Shown here one piece after another: positions 7,608-14,077 of a stretch of 19,047 bases of DNA. The stretch's first letter is position 1; each line of letters starts with the position of its first letter. The notes below the pieces were generated by a model that saw only the letters and a list, made by a program, of their open reading frames with translations, had not been told where the DNA came from and did not search any database. Both the position numbers and the translations under genes were made by a program. The stretch comes from DASRDZ01 sp035652335 (lineage in GTDB: Bacteria; Chloroflexota; Dormibacteria; Aeolococcales; Aeolococcaceae). Location of the stretch: positions 1 through 19,047 of the forward strand of contig DASRDZ010000066.1 in the NCBI GenBank assembly GCA_035652335.1. The letters are read 5' to 3'.

Positions 7608-7637
7608 ATTGTGGACTCCGTGCAGCGGCCCGGTCAA
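7608..7637 (-). promoter_or_regulatory. Promoter of the DUF1326-rarA operon
   Basis: On the minus strand TTGACC (7637-7632) is followed after 18 bases by CACAAT (7613-7608): five of six and four of six matches to the housekeeping -35 and -10 boxes. Transcription would begin near 7600, leaving a leader of about 30 bases that contains the AGGAGG site before GTG 7571. Confidence 0.55.
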
Positions 7638-7650
7638 CGGCGGCATCGAC

Positions 7651-7679
7651 TTGCCAAGCCGCCCGAGCCGAGCTACCGT
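7651..7679 (+). promoter_or_regulatory. Promoter of the hadA/hadB-like pair
   Basis: TTGCCA (7651-7656) and TACCGT (7674-7679) are separated by 17 bases. The start point would be near 7686, giving a leader of about 50 bases with GGAGGAG at 7723-7729. It is divergent from, and does not overlap, the minus-strand promoter at 7608-7637; the two -35 boxes are 13 bases apart. Confidence 0.5.
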
Positions 7680-7737
7680 GCGGCCAAGCCTCCTGCTCAC
7701 GTCCCACCCCACGCCGCACCCTGGAGGAGCCAGCGCC

Positions 7738-8205
7738 GTGACCGCCCAGCCGACCAGCGTCGTCAGCGACGCCGACCGCGCGCTGGTGGGCGTCGACACC
7801 GAGCCCGGCTACCACCTGGTCGAGGCCGGCGCGGTGCGGCGCTTCTGCGAGGCGGTGGGCCTCGGCGATCCCATCTACGTCGACGCCGCGGCGGCGCACG
7901 CCGCCGGCTATCCGGAGCGGCCGGTTCCCGCCGCGTTCTGGTGCGCGATGCAGGTGCCGGGGAGCGAGCTGCGACGGCCCGAGCTGGGCGGCTTCGGCAC
8001 CCGCAGCATGAACGCGGGAACCGAGTTCGAGTACCACAAGCCCGCCTACGTCGGGCAGACGGTGGCCTGCACGGCGCGCATCGCCGACATCCGCGAGCGC
8101 GACGGCCGCGCAGGGCACATGGTGATCACCGTACTGGAGTACACATGGCGCGACGAAGCCGGGGACGTGGTGACCAGGGCAAGGCTGACGGGGGTGCGGC
8201 TCTAG
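7738..8205 (+). CDS. MaoC-fold (hot-dog) dehydratase subunit, HadA-like, apparently non-catalytic
   Basis: The 155-residue protein resembles the N-terminal-half MaoC-type subunits (HadA/FAS1_DH_region type): VEAGAVRRFCEAVGLGDPIY near residue 30, PVPAAFWCAMQVPG, then NAGTEFEYHKPAYVGQTV and a C-terminal strand region. At the active-site position it has GLGDPIYVD without the D-x4-H dyad, so it is probably the structural/acyl-binding partner of the downstream HadB-like subunit. Such heterodimers dehydrate (3R)-hydroxyacyl thioesters. GTG 7738 is supported by GGAGGAG 8 bases upstream; a longer frame to 7609 runs through the promoter and is rejected. The gene end overlaps the next gene's start by 61 bases. 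Confidence 0.85.
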   Translation: MTAQPTSVVSDADRALVGVDTEPGYHLVEAGAVRRFCEAVGLGDPIYVDAAAAHAAGYPERPVPAAFWCAMQVPGSELRRPELGGFGTRSMNAGTEFEYHKPAYVGQTVACTARIADIRERDGRAGHMVITVLEYTWRDEAGDVVTRARLTGVRL

Positions 8206-8654
8206 CCGAGCGGCCGCCCGTCCTGCCGCCGCGCTGGGACGAGGTGGAGGTCGGCACCGCGCTTCCCGAGCTGCGCAAGGTGGTGACGCCGCGCACCCTG
8301 GTGCGCTTCGCCGGAGCCACCGGCGACTTCTTCGAGCTGCACTACGATCGCGACGCCGCCACCGGCGCCGGCCTCGAGGACGTGATCCTCCAGGGCTATC
8401 TCAAGAAGGCGTTTCTGGCCGAGGCGGTCGTCAACTGGGCGGGCAGCCCGCAGAAGCTGCGCCGCCTCTCGGCGTCGTACCGCGGCGTCGACATGCCGAG
8501 CCGGGCGGCGGCACCACGCTCCTTCACGGTGCGCGGCGCGGTCACCCGCAAGTGGGAGGAGGGCGGCGAGAAGCTGGTGGAGGTCACCCTGGAGGGCGTC
8601 GACCACACCGGCGCGGTGACCACGCCGGGTCGCGCCGTGGTCGCCCTGGGCTGA
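8145..8654 (+). CDS. MaoC-family (R)-specific hydroxyacyl dehydratase/enoyl hydratase, HadB-like catalytic subunit
   Basis: The 169-residue product has the MaoC hot-dog fold pattern: WDEVEVGTALPELRKVVTP, then FAGATGDFFELHYDRDAA with the catalytic D61-x4-H66 dyad, a central helix YLKKAFLAEAVVNW, and a C-terminal strand pair. With the preceding HadA-like subunit it should form a heterodimer acting on (3R)-hydroxyacyl-CoA or -ACP. ATG 8145 gives an Arg-rich 25-residue extension before the conserved domain, but it has a good GGAG site (8136-8139, 5-base spacer) inside the upstream gene, and no ATG or GTG occurs again until Val34 in the conserved WDEV motif. The stop is only 3 bases from the stop of the convergent cytochrome b-like gene. 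Confidence 0.85.
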   Translation: MARRSRGRGDQGKADGGAALAERPPVLPPRWDEVEVGTALPELRKVVTPRTLVRFAGATGDFFELHYDRDAATGAGLEDVILQGYLKKAFLAEAVVNWAGSPQKLRRLSASYRGVDMPSRAAAPRSFTVRGAVTRKWEEGGEKLVEVTLEGVDHTGAVTTPGRAVVALG

Positions 8655-8657
8655 CGC

Positions 8658-9203
8658 TCAGCCGCCCGTCGCCTCCAGGCGGCCGGTGGCGAGACGGGCC
8701 ACGGCGAGGACCGCCAGCGCGCCGAGGGTGCCCCAGCCGAGCAGGCTGATCCAGGTGCGGCTGAAGTCGCTGCCGGCCAGCTGGGCGTGGACCAGGAAGA
8801 TGGCGAACATCGGGTACGAGGCGCGGTGCACGAGGCGGAAGGCGCGCGGCGACATGCGCCGGCGCAGCGCGCTGCTGACGCCGACCAGGACGAGCAGGAG
8901 GAGTCCGACGGTGCCGAGGCCGATGGGCACCTGGGCGTAGGGCGCGCGGAAGGGGATCACCGCGTCGAGGGGGCTGAGCTGGGAGGTGCCGTCGAGGATC
9001 AGCGCGGTGACGTGGACGGCGACGAGCGGCACCCAGAACCAGCTCAGGAAGCTGTGCAGGGCGAGCACCGCCGGGCTGCGGGCCAGCCCGCCGAGCAGCG
9101 ACGTGCGGACCGCCATGCCGGTGAGCAGCGCCAGGGCCAGCACGGCGAAAGCCGCAAGTGCTGCGGCGCGCGCCGCTTCCCAGAGGACGATTCCCGTGTT
9201 CAT
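8658..9203 (-). CDS. Ferric reductase-like / cytochrome b-type membrane protein with four haem-ligand histidines
   Basis: The 181-residue protein has about five hydrophobic segments and two His pairs spaced as in bis-haem transmembrane cytochromes: H50 and H64 in one helix (ALHSFLSWFWVPLVAVH) and H126 and H139 in another (VHRASYPMFAIFLVH). This matches the ferric-reductase-like transmembrane domain but lacks the cytoplasmic FAD/NAD domains of full ferric reductases and NADPH oxidases, so it should only pass electrons across the membrane to or from partners. ATG 9203 overlaps the ApbE stop (ATGA), implying coupled translation with the flavin transferase. It is the last gene of the DUF1800-headed operon. 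Electron donor and acceptor are unknown. Confidence 0.8.
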   Translation of the reverse strand: MNTGIVLWEAARAAALAAFAVLALALLTGMAVRTSLLGGLARSPAVLALHSFLSWFWVPLVAVHVTALILDGTSQLSPLDAVIPFRAPYAQVPIGLGTVGLLLLVLVGVSSALRRRMSPRAFRLVHRASYPMFAIFLVHAQLAGSDFSRTWISLLGWGTLGALAVLAVARLATGRLEATGG

Positions 9204-10081
9204 GCCGCGGGTGACCGCAACTCGGCGTCGTCCGCGGTGCGCAGCGACCAGCGGGCGGCGCCGCGAGTGCGCAGCCACTCCGGTGCCCGTGCGGAGCCGA
9301 GGAGGATGGCCGACTTGCTGAGCGCCTCGGCCGTGGCCGCATCCGCGGCGACCACGCTGCATTCCAGCACGTCGGTCTGCGCCGGACGCCCGCTGCGGGG
9401 GTCGATGAGGTGGTGGCCGCCCGCCCAGCGGCGCGCGGTCGTGCCGCTGGTCGCGACGCCGCCGCGCCGCAGCGCCACCGCCCAGCGGTCGCAGAGGCCG
9501 ACGCTCCAGCCGCCGCCCTCGGGGCCGTCGCCGCGCACCGCGACGTCGCCGCCGAGGTTCACCGCGGCGTTGTCGAGCCGCTCGGCGAGGCGGTCGGCGA
9601 GCCAGCCCTTGCCGATGCCACCGAGGTCGACGGCGCAGCCGGGGGCGAGGCGAGCCCACGCGTCACCGACGTCGAGCACCTGAGGGAGGGCCGGTGCGGG
9701 CCGGGCGTCGCGCGTCGCCGGGCGTGGTGTGCGCCCGGCCTCGCGGCGGCGCACCTGCTCGATGCTGCGGTCGTAGCCCGCGGCCACGAGCGCGGGCAGC
9801 ACGGCGGCGTTGACCAGCCCGTCCGTCAGGACGTACGCGTCGAGGGTGGCGCGCAGCAGCGCGCCGAGTAGTGGCGACACGGAGACGCGCGCACCCGCCG
9901 CCGCGTTGAAGCGGCTCAGCTCGCTGTCGGGGCGGAAGCGGGTGAGCCGCGACTCGAAGGCGTACACCTCGGCGACGCACGCCGACACGTCGTCGACGGT
10001 GGCGCCGACCGAGTGGACCGCGCACTGCGCGCCGCCGAACGCCGTGAAGCTGCGCGAGTCGAGCTGCGGTGCCGTGATCAT
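9200..10081 (-). CDS. apbE: FAD:protein FMN transferase (ApbE family)
   Basis: ApbE transfers FMN from FAD to a Thr/Ser of a target protein in a Mg-dependent reaction. The 293 residues include FRPDSELSRFN (50-60), DLGGIGKGWLAD (152-163), NLGGDVAVRG (175-184), HHLIDPRSGRP (223-233) and the metal-binding C-terminal DAATAEALSKS (247-257), all expected of the family. There is an Arg/Pro-rich insertion at about 111-132. Unlike many ApbE proteins there is no N-terminal signal or lipobox; it begins MITAPQLDSRS, so flavinylation may happen in the cytoplasm before Tat export. ATG 10081 overlaps the stop of the preceding small gene (ATGA), and its own stop overlaps the cytochrome b-like start. No flavin-acceptor SGAT-type motif is visible in the operon. 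Confidence 0.9.
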   Translation of the reverse strand: MITAPQLDSRSFTAFGGAQCAVHSVGATVDDVSACVAEVYAFESRLTRFRPDSELSRFNAAAGARVSVSPLLGALLRATLDAYVLTDGLVNAAVLPALVAAGYDRSIEQVRRREAGRTPRPATRDARPAPALPQVLDVGDAWARLAPGCAVDLGGIGKGWLADRLAERLDNAAVNLGGDVAVRGDGPEGGGWSVGLCDRWAVALRRGGVATSGTTARRWAGGHHLIDPRSGRPAQTDVLECSVVAADAATAEALSKSAILLGSARAPEWLRTRGAARWSLRTADDAELRSPAA

Positions 10082-10491
10082 GAGACGTAGGAGTTGGTGA
10101 TCGGCATCGCCGTGGGCGCGGCGTCGACCACGTCGGGCTGGACGGTGGGCAGCGGCTCCGCCACCTGCGACCCGCTCGCGCACTGCCGCAGCAACGCCGT
10201 CACCTGCTGGCGCTGATCCGCGGTGAGACCGCGCAGCGCGACGCGGCGCTCGGCCGGGCTGGAGGCTGCACGAAACGCATCGAGCGCCTGCGCGACCATC
10301 GGGTCGCCGGTCGCATCGCATGGAGGCGCCGGCGTGGCCGCTGCGGTCGCCCGCGCCTGCACCACCGGCGGATTCAGCGGCGCGCCACTCGGCTTGGGAC
10401 TCGCCGCCACCGCGACTCCCGCACCGGCGCAGGCCGCCACGCCGCTGATGGCGCCAATGGTGCGCAGGTGCGCCCTGCCCATGCGTCGCAT
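10078..10491 (-). CDS. Small exported protein or lipoprotein of unknown function
   Basis: The 137-residue protein starts MRRMGRAHLR, followed by a hydrophobic, Gly/Ala-rich stretch with a possible lipobox VAAC (C21) or an alternative Sec cleavage after AVAA near residue 30. The mature part is Pro/Ala-rich at first, has two further Cys (about residues 58 and 102) that could form a disulphide, and one predicted helical hairpin (FRAASSPAERRVALRGLTADQRQQ region, about 72-98). I do not recognise a family. It lies 6 bases after the DUF1501 stop and overlaps apbE by 4 bases, so it is made together with the exported DUF1501/DUF1800 pair and the flavin transferase and is likely part of the same envelope system. 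Confidence 0.75.
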   Translation of the reverse strand: MRRMGRAHLRTIGAISGVAACAGAGVAVAASPKPSGAPLNPPVVQARATAAATPAPPCDATGDPMVAQALDAFRAASSPAERRVALRGLTADQRQQVTALLRQCASGSQVAEPLPTVQPDVVDAAPTAMPITNSYVS

Positions 10492-10497
10492 GGCGGC

Positions 10498-11724
10498 TCA
10501 GGCCAGCAGCGGCAGCGTCGGGAAGCTGCCGCCCAGCACCGACGACGCATCCGCACCCAGCCAGTCCTGGATCATCGCCTGGTAGACGCTGCGGAAGTCG
10601 GTGGTGTGCTTGAGGTTGCCGTTGTCGAGGTCGGTGAGCGACGGGGCCGACCCGTACAGCCCGCCCTTGACCGGCTTGCCGACGACGAACACCGGCGCGG
10701 CGCTGCCATGGTCGGTGCCCTTGCTGCCGTTCTCCTTGACGCGGCGGCCGAACTCCGACCACGTCATCAGCACCACGCGGTCGGACACGCCGTGGGCGTC
10801 GAGGTCCTGCATGAAGGCGCTGACCGCCTTGTCGACGTCGGTGAGCAGGGCGGTCTGTCGGACGTCCTCCTGCTGGTGGGTGTCGAAGCCGCCGAGGACG
10901 ACGTGGCACACCTTGACGCCGGGCTGGGTGACGATCATCTGCGCGGTGAGCTGCAGCGCCGAGGCGATGCTGTTCTTCGACCCGTACACCGTGGCGGTGT
11001 CCTGGTACGTCGCCGCCGGGGTGTAGCTGCTCGCCTTCTTCAGCGAGGCGATGCCGGACTCCGCGGTGGCGAGCGCCTGGTCGAAGAGCGCGCCGTAGAT
11101 GCCCGGCGTGCGCCGGTACAGCGCCGGCGCGGCGGCCTGCCGGACCGCCCCGCCCTGCACGTCGTAGGAGGCCACGGTGTCGATCACCGTCACGGTGGCG
11201 CCCTGGGCGCGCAGCTCGGCGGGAACGCTCGCCTGTCCCAGGGCGCAGGCGGCCAGCGCGTTCGCCGGCGCGCCGGCCTGCGCCGCCATCAGGCGCCCCA
11301 GCCAGCCGTCGGTGGCGCGCCGCTGCGGGTCGGCGTACTCCCAGACCTGCAGCGCCTCGAAGTGCGAATAGGTGGGGTTGTCGTAGCCGGTGCCCTGGAC
11401 GATGGCCACCCGGCCGGCGTCGTACAGGGACTTGATGCCCGCGAGCGCGGGGTTGAGCCCGACGCTCCCGTCGAGGTGGAGCACCTTGTCGGGGCTGACG
11501 CCGATGGTGGGACGGCTGTCGTGGTAGGCGGGGTCGGCATAGGGCACCACGGTGTTGAGGCCGTCGTTGCCGCCGCCCAGCTGCAGCACCACAAGCACGT
11601 GGTCGTTGTGGATGCCGTCGCTGGTCGCGGCCAGCACACCCTTGGCCAGCACCGGGGGGACCACCAGGCCGGCGCCCGTCGCCAGCAGGCCGCTGGCCAG
11701 GAAGTCGCGTCGTGTCAGGCTCAT
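10498..11724 (-). CDS. DUF1501 family protein, Tat-exported
   Basis: The 408-residue protein carries a twin-arginine signal (TRRDFLASG at residues 4-12, followed by a hydrophobic Gly/Ala/Leu region and an AxA-type site near LAATS). The mature part has DUF1501 features: VLVVLQLGGGNDGLNTVVPY, LHLDGSVGLNPAL, VAIVQGTGYDNPTYSHFEA, GGFDTHQQE near residue 270 and a C-terminal WSEFGRRVKENGSKGTDHG. DUF1501 belongs to the alkaline phosphatase/sulphatase-like fold, but substrates are unknown. It is nearly always encoded beside DUF1800, here 12 bases upstream. ATG 11724 is the only start giving the complete signal peptide; no strong ribosome binding site is seen. Confidence 0.95.
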   Translation of the reverse strand: MSLTRRDFLASGLLATGAGLVVPPVLAKGVLAATSDGIHNDHVLVVLQLGGGNDGLNTVVPYADPAYHDSRPTIGVSPDKVLHLDGSVGLNPALAGIKSLYDAGRVAIVQGTGYDNPTYSHFEALQVWEYADPQRRATDGWLGRLMAAQAGAPANALAACALGQASVPAELRAQGATVTVIDTVASYDVQGGAVRQAAAPALYRRTPGIYGALFDQALATAESGIASLKKASSYTPAATYQDTATVYGSKNSIASALQLTAQMIVTQPGVKVCHVVLGGFDTHQQEDVRQTALLTDVDKAVSAFMQDLDAHGVSDRVVLMTWSEFGRRVKENGSKGTDHGSAAPVFVVGKPVKGGLYGSAPSLTDLDNGNLKHTTDFRSVYQAMIQDWLGADASSVLGGSFPTLPLLA

Positions 11725-11736
11725 CGGAGTTGCTGC

Positions 11737-13209
11737 CTACTTGAGCTGGAACTCGGGGCTGGAGAGGAGCGCGTACCAGCGGTCGGCGTCGCTCGCCGAC
11801 GCGTTGAGCACGGCGGCCGTGTCGGGGCCGACAACGCCGTCGAGCTGCGACCGCACCGCGGCGCTGACGTCGGGCAGGGCCGCGCCGCGCTGCGCCACCG
11901 CCGTCTCGGCGAAGTTGACCCGGGCCAGCCAGGCGCTGGACGACACCCAGCCGGCGTTGACCGGCCAGCCCGCCACCGTCGGCGGGTCGTAGAGGACCTG
12001 GTCCATCGTCGACCCGGCCGCCGCCGCCTGCTGGGCGAGCTGCGGGCGGCCCAGCGCGCGCATCGCGGCCACGGTGTAGTCGGCGGGCGAGCGCACCAGC
12101 GAGCGGTAGTTGCCGGGGTCGGTGAACTCGCCGCTGGTGAAGATGGCGCGCAGCAGCGTCTTGAGGTCGTACCTGGAGCTGCGGAACTGCGCGGCGATGC
12201 GCGTCACCGTGTCCTTGCTCGGCGACGGCATGCAGAAGGAGGTGAGGGCCTTGGTGGTGATGAACGGCGCGCACGCATCCTGGGCGAGCAGGACGTCGAC
12301 GACGTCGTCGGGCCCGAGGTTGCCGGTGCGGCCGAGGTACGTCTTGACGCCGCTGTCGTGGACGCGCGGAACCAGGCGTCCGGCGAACGTGGCGCCCTGG
12401 TCGACGAGCTGGGCGAGATGCTGCGCGTACTGCTGCACGGTCATCCCGTTGCGTCGGGGAAGCTGCATCGGCGCCCCCGAGCTGTCGACCAGGGCGATGC
12501 GGATGCCGCTCAGCGCCCGCGCGCCCTCGCGCACGTCGCTCTCGGTGTAGTTGCCGGCGCCGAGCGTGTACAGCTCCATCACCTCGCGCGCGAAGTTCTC
12601 GTTGGGCGCGGTCGCGCTGCTCTGGTCGAGGTCGAGGTAGCGGACCATCAGCGGGTCGTAGGTGACCGCGCGCAGCAGCGTGTGCAGGTCCGAGGTGCCG
12701 AGCCTGCGGTAGAGCTGGTTCTGCTGGTACACGAGCGGCAGGCCGTTGGCCTTGCGGAAGTCGCTGGTGAAGTGGCCGTGCCAGAAGAGGGCCATCCGCT
12801 CGGGAAGCGGAGCGGTGGTGGTGGCCATGTGGGCGAGCCACCAGCGCGACACCTGCTGGTAGTTGAAGCGCTGCTGCGCGGGGAGGTCCTGCGGCTGTTG
12901 CGGCGCCGCGCTGACCAGCTTGTCGACGAGGTCGGAGTAGGAGAGCCTGGCGGCGTCGTCCAGCTCCGCCTCGGAGTAGCCGAGGCCGGCGCGGCGCAGC
13001 AGGTGGGCGGCAAGGGCGCGGGAGTTGCCCAGCGGGCTGGCCCAGGCGCCGTTCGCCCCTGCGGCGGAGGCGGTCGCGGAAGCGGAGCCGTTCGACCAGG
13101 GATGGAGCGTGGCCAGGCGGACCCCCGCGGCGCCGAGCGCACCTCCGGCGGCGAGGCCGAGGGCCTGCCGGCGGGTGAGCCGCACACCGAGGGGAGAGGT
13201 CGTGCTCAT
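11737..13209 (-). CDS. DUF1800 family protein, Tat-exported
   Basis: The 490-residue protein begins with a twin-arginine signal (LTRRQALGLAAGGALGAAG, about 10-28) and then shows DUF1800 landmarks: AAHLLRRAGLGYSEAELD near residue 66, MALFWHGHFTSDFRK near 140, NENFAREVMELYTLG near 205, REGARALSG, KTYLGRTGNLGPDDVVD, a TSFCMPSP segment, and FTSGEFTDP near 360. DUF1800 proteins are exported partners of DUF1501 proteins with no established activity. This is the first gene of a five-gene operon. ATG 13209 is the only start that keeps the Tat signal intact. A CAGACT box ends 8 bases upstream and TTCTCAG repeats lie further up, so transcription may be regulated and the message nearly leaderless. Confidence 0.95.
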   Translation of the reverse strand: MSTTSPLGVRLTRRQALGLAAGGALGAAGVRLATLHPWSNGSASATASAAGANGAWASPLGNSRALAAHLLRRAGLGYSEAELDDAARLSYSDLVDKLVSAAPQQPQDLPAQQRFNYQQVSRWWLAHMATTTAPLPERMALFWHGHFTSDFRKANGLPLVYQQNQLYRRLGTSDLHTLLRAVTYDPLMVRYLDLDQSSATAPNENFAREVMELYTLGAGNYTESDVREGARALSGIRIALVDSSGAPMQLPRRNGMTVQQYAQHLAQLVDQGATFAGRLVPRVHDSGVKTYLGRTGNLGPDDVVDVLLAQDACAPFITTKALTSFCMPSPSKDTVTRIAAQFRSSRYDLKTLLRAIFTSGEFTDPGNYRSLVRSPADYTVAAMRALGRPQLAQQAAAAGSTMDQVLYDPPTVAGWPVNAGWVSSSAWLARVNFAETAVAQRGAALPDVSAAVRSQLDGVVGPDTAAVLNASASDADRWYALLSSPEFQLK

Positions 13210-13232
13210 GTCCGGCGAGTCTGGGCCGCCAA

Positions 13233-13288
13233 GCTGAGAAATGAGCGAGGCCGCGGCGCCCCGGGGCGCTTCTCAGGCTTTTCTCAGC
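13233..13288. promoter_or_regulatory. TTCTCAG repeats, possible OmpR-type operator before the DUF1800 operon
   Basis: TTCTCAG occurs at 13270-13276 and again at 13281-13287, exactly 11 bases (one helical turn) apart, and an inverted copy CTGAGAA lies at 13234-13240. Between them is the 14-base palindrome GCGCCCCGGGGCGC (13256-13269). The 74-base gap separates the pxpA stop from DUF1800 ATG 13209. Head-to-tail sites at 11-base steps are typical of OmpR/PhoB-family regulators. As RNA the outer arms GCTGAGAAA/TTTCTCAGC also form a 9-bp stem, so a transcription or RNA role is an alternative. Confidence 0.4.
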
Positions 13289-14057
13289 CGGGAGCCTCGG
13301 CCAGCGGGCGGATCTCGACTCCCGCCTTCTCCAGCGCGGTGCGCACCGCGCGCGCCGCCTCCACCGCGCGGGGCGTGTCGCCGTGCACGCAGACCGAGTC
13401 GGCCTGCAGCCGGACTCGCTTGCCGCCCACGCTCTCGATGCCGCCCTCGGTGACCATCCACACCGCCCGGTTGGCGCAGGCCCGCGGATCGCTGATCACC
13501 GCGCCCGGGACGCTGCGGCTGACCAGCGTGCCGTCGGCCTCGTAGGCGCGGTCCGCGAAGACCTCCTGGGCCACCCGCAGCCCGGCCTGCTCGCCCGCCG
13601 CCACCATGGCGCTGCCCGAGGGCACGAGCCAGATCAGGTCGGGCGCGACGCCCCGGATGACGGCCGCCACAGCGCCGGCCAGTGCCGCGTCCACGGCGGC
13701 ACGACCGCTCAGCGAACCGTGCAGCTTCACCGAGGTGACGCGCGCGCCCTCCTGCGCCGCCACCGCCTGCAGCGCACCCAGCTGGTAGGCGACAAGGGTG
13801 GCCAGATCTCCCACCGGCTCGTGGCTCAGGTCGCGGCGGCCGAAGCCCCAGAGGTCGTTGGGCCCGGGATGGGCGCCGATGCCGACGCCGCGCTCGCGCG
13901 CCGCCCGCACGGTGCGCGCCATGATCAGCGGATCGCCCGCATGGAGCCCGCAGGCGACGTTGACGGTGGTGACCACGTCGAGCAGGGACTCGTCGTCGCC
14001 CATGCGCCATGGGCCCCAGCCCTCGCCGGCGTCGCAGTTGAGGTCGACCCGTGCCAT
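13284..14057 (-). CDS. pxpA: 5-oxoprolinase subunit A (LamB/YcsF family)
   Basis: PxpA works with PxpB and PxpC to open 5-oxoproline (pyroglutamate) to glutamate using ATP, removing a spontaneous glutamine/glutamate by-product. The 257 residues match the family length (about 250) and carry VDLNCDAGEG (4-13), VNVACGLHAGDP (32-43), GIGAHPG, GFGRR (71-75), EVFADRAYEADGTLVSRS and the C-terminal VCVHGD. The usual VKPHGALYN motif reads VKLHGSLSG here (110-118), an unusual set of changes in a conserved loop. ATG 14057 starts directly at the conserved MARVDLNCDAGEG; a TATCAT box ends 8 bases upstream, implying a leaderless message. The fused pxpBC gene is divergent, starting 20 bases away on the other strand. 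Confidence 0.95.
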   Translation of the reverse strand: MARVDLNCDAGEGWGPWRMGDDESLLDVVTTVNVACGLHAGDPLIMARTVRAARERGVGIGAHPGPNDLWGFGRRDLSHEPVGDLATLVAYQLGALQAVAAQEGARVTSVKLHGSLSGRAAVDAALAGAVAAVIRGVAPDLIWLVPSGSAMVAAGEQAGLRVAQEVFADRAYEADGTLVSRSVPGAVISDPRACANRAVWMVTEGGIESVGGKRVRLQADSVCVHGDTPRAVEAARAVRTALEKAGVEIRPLAEAPG

Positions 14058-14077
14058 CGGCGTGGATGATAGGCGGC
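14058..14077. promoter_or_regulatory. Probable bidirectional leaderless promoter shared by pxpA and pxpBC
   Basis: Only 20 bases separate ATG 14057 (minus) and GTG 14078 (plus). On the minus strand TATCAT (14071-14066) matches five of six -10 bases and ends 8 bases before the pxpA ATG. On the plus strand GATGAT (14065-14070) matches four of six and ends 7 bases before the GTG. The two boxes are the same DNA read on opposite strands, so transcription would start at or within a base or two of each start codon. Confidence 0.45.

Noticed and set aside
7572..7799. N-terminal extension of DUF1326 to ATG 7799
   Set aside because: It would cover both proposed promoters and the start of the HadA-like gene; GTG 7571 with AGGAGG precedes the conserved WKIAGSYFE start exactly.
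12465..12490. DSSGAP in DUF1800 as an ApbE flavinylation site
   Set aside because: The flavin acceptor motif needs a Thr/Ser after SGA; here the residue is Pro, so it should not accept FMN.
9200..12841. 1213-codon minus-strand open frame spanning ApbE back through DUF1501 and into DUF1800
   Set aside because: Only the apbE part (from ATG 10081) reads as protein; the rest is arginine/proline/alanine-rich shadow of DUF1501, DUF1800 and the small gene in another frame, common at this GC content.
13256..13269. GCGCCCCGGGGCGC as an attachment or recombination site
   Set aside because: It is a short GC palindrome of a kind expected by chance in such a GC-rich genome, with no integrase or transposase nearby; only the flanking TTCTCAG repeats seem informative.
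10468..13545. 1025-codon plus-strand open frame
   Set aside because: It is antisense to the Tat-exported operon, whose genes have clear family motifs and signals; the plus frame is rich in Arg, Gly, His and Val with no domain.
14066..14068. ATG 14066 as start of pxpBC
   Set aside because: It lies inside the proposed -10 box and adds MIGG before the normal KipI N-terminus; GTG 14078 fits homologues and promoter spacing better.
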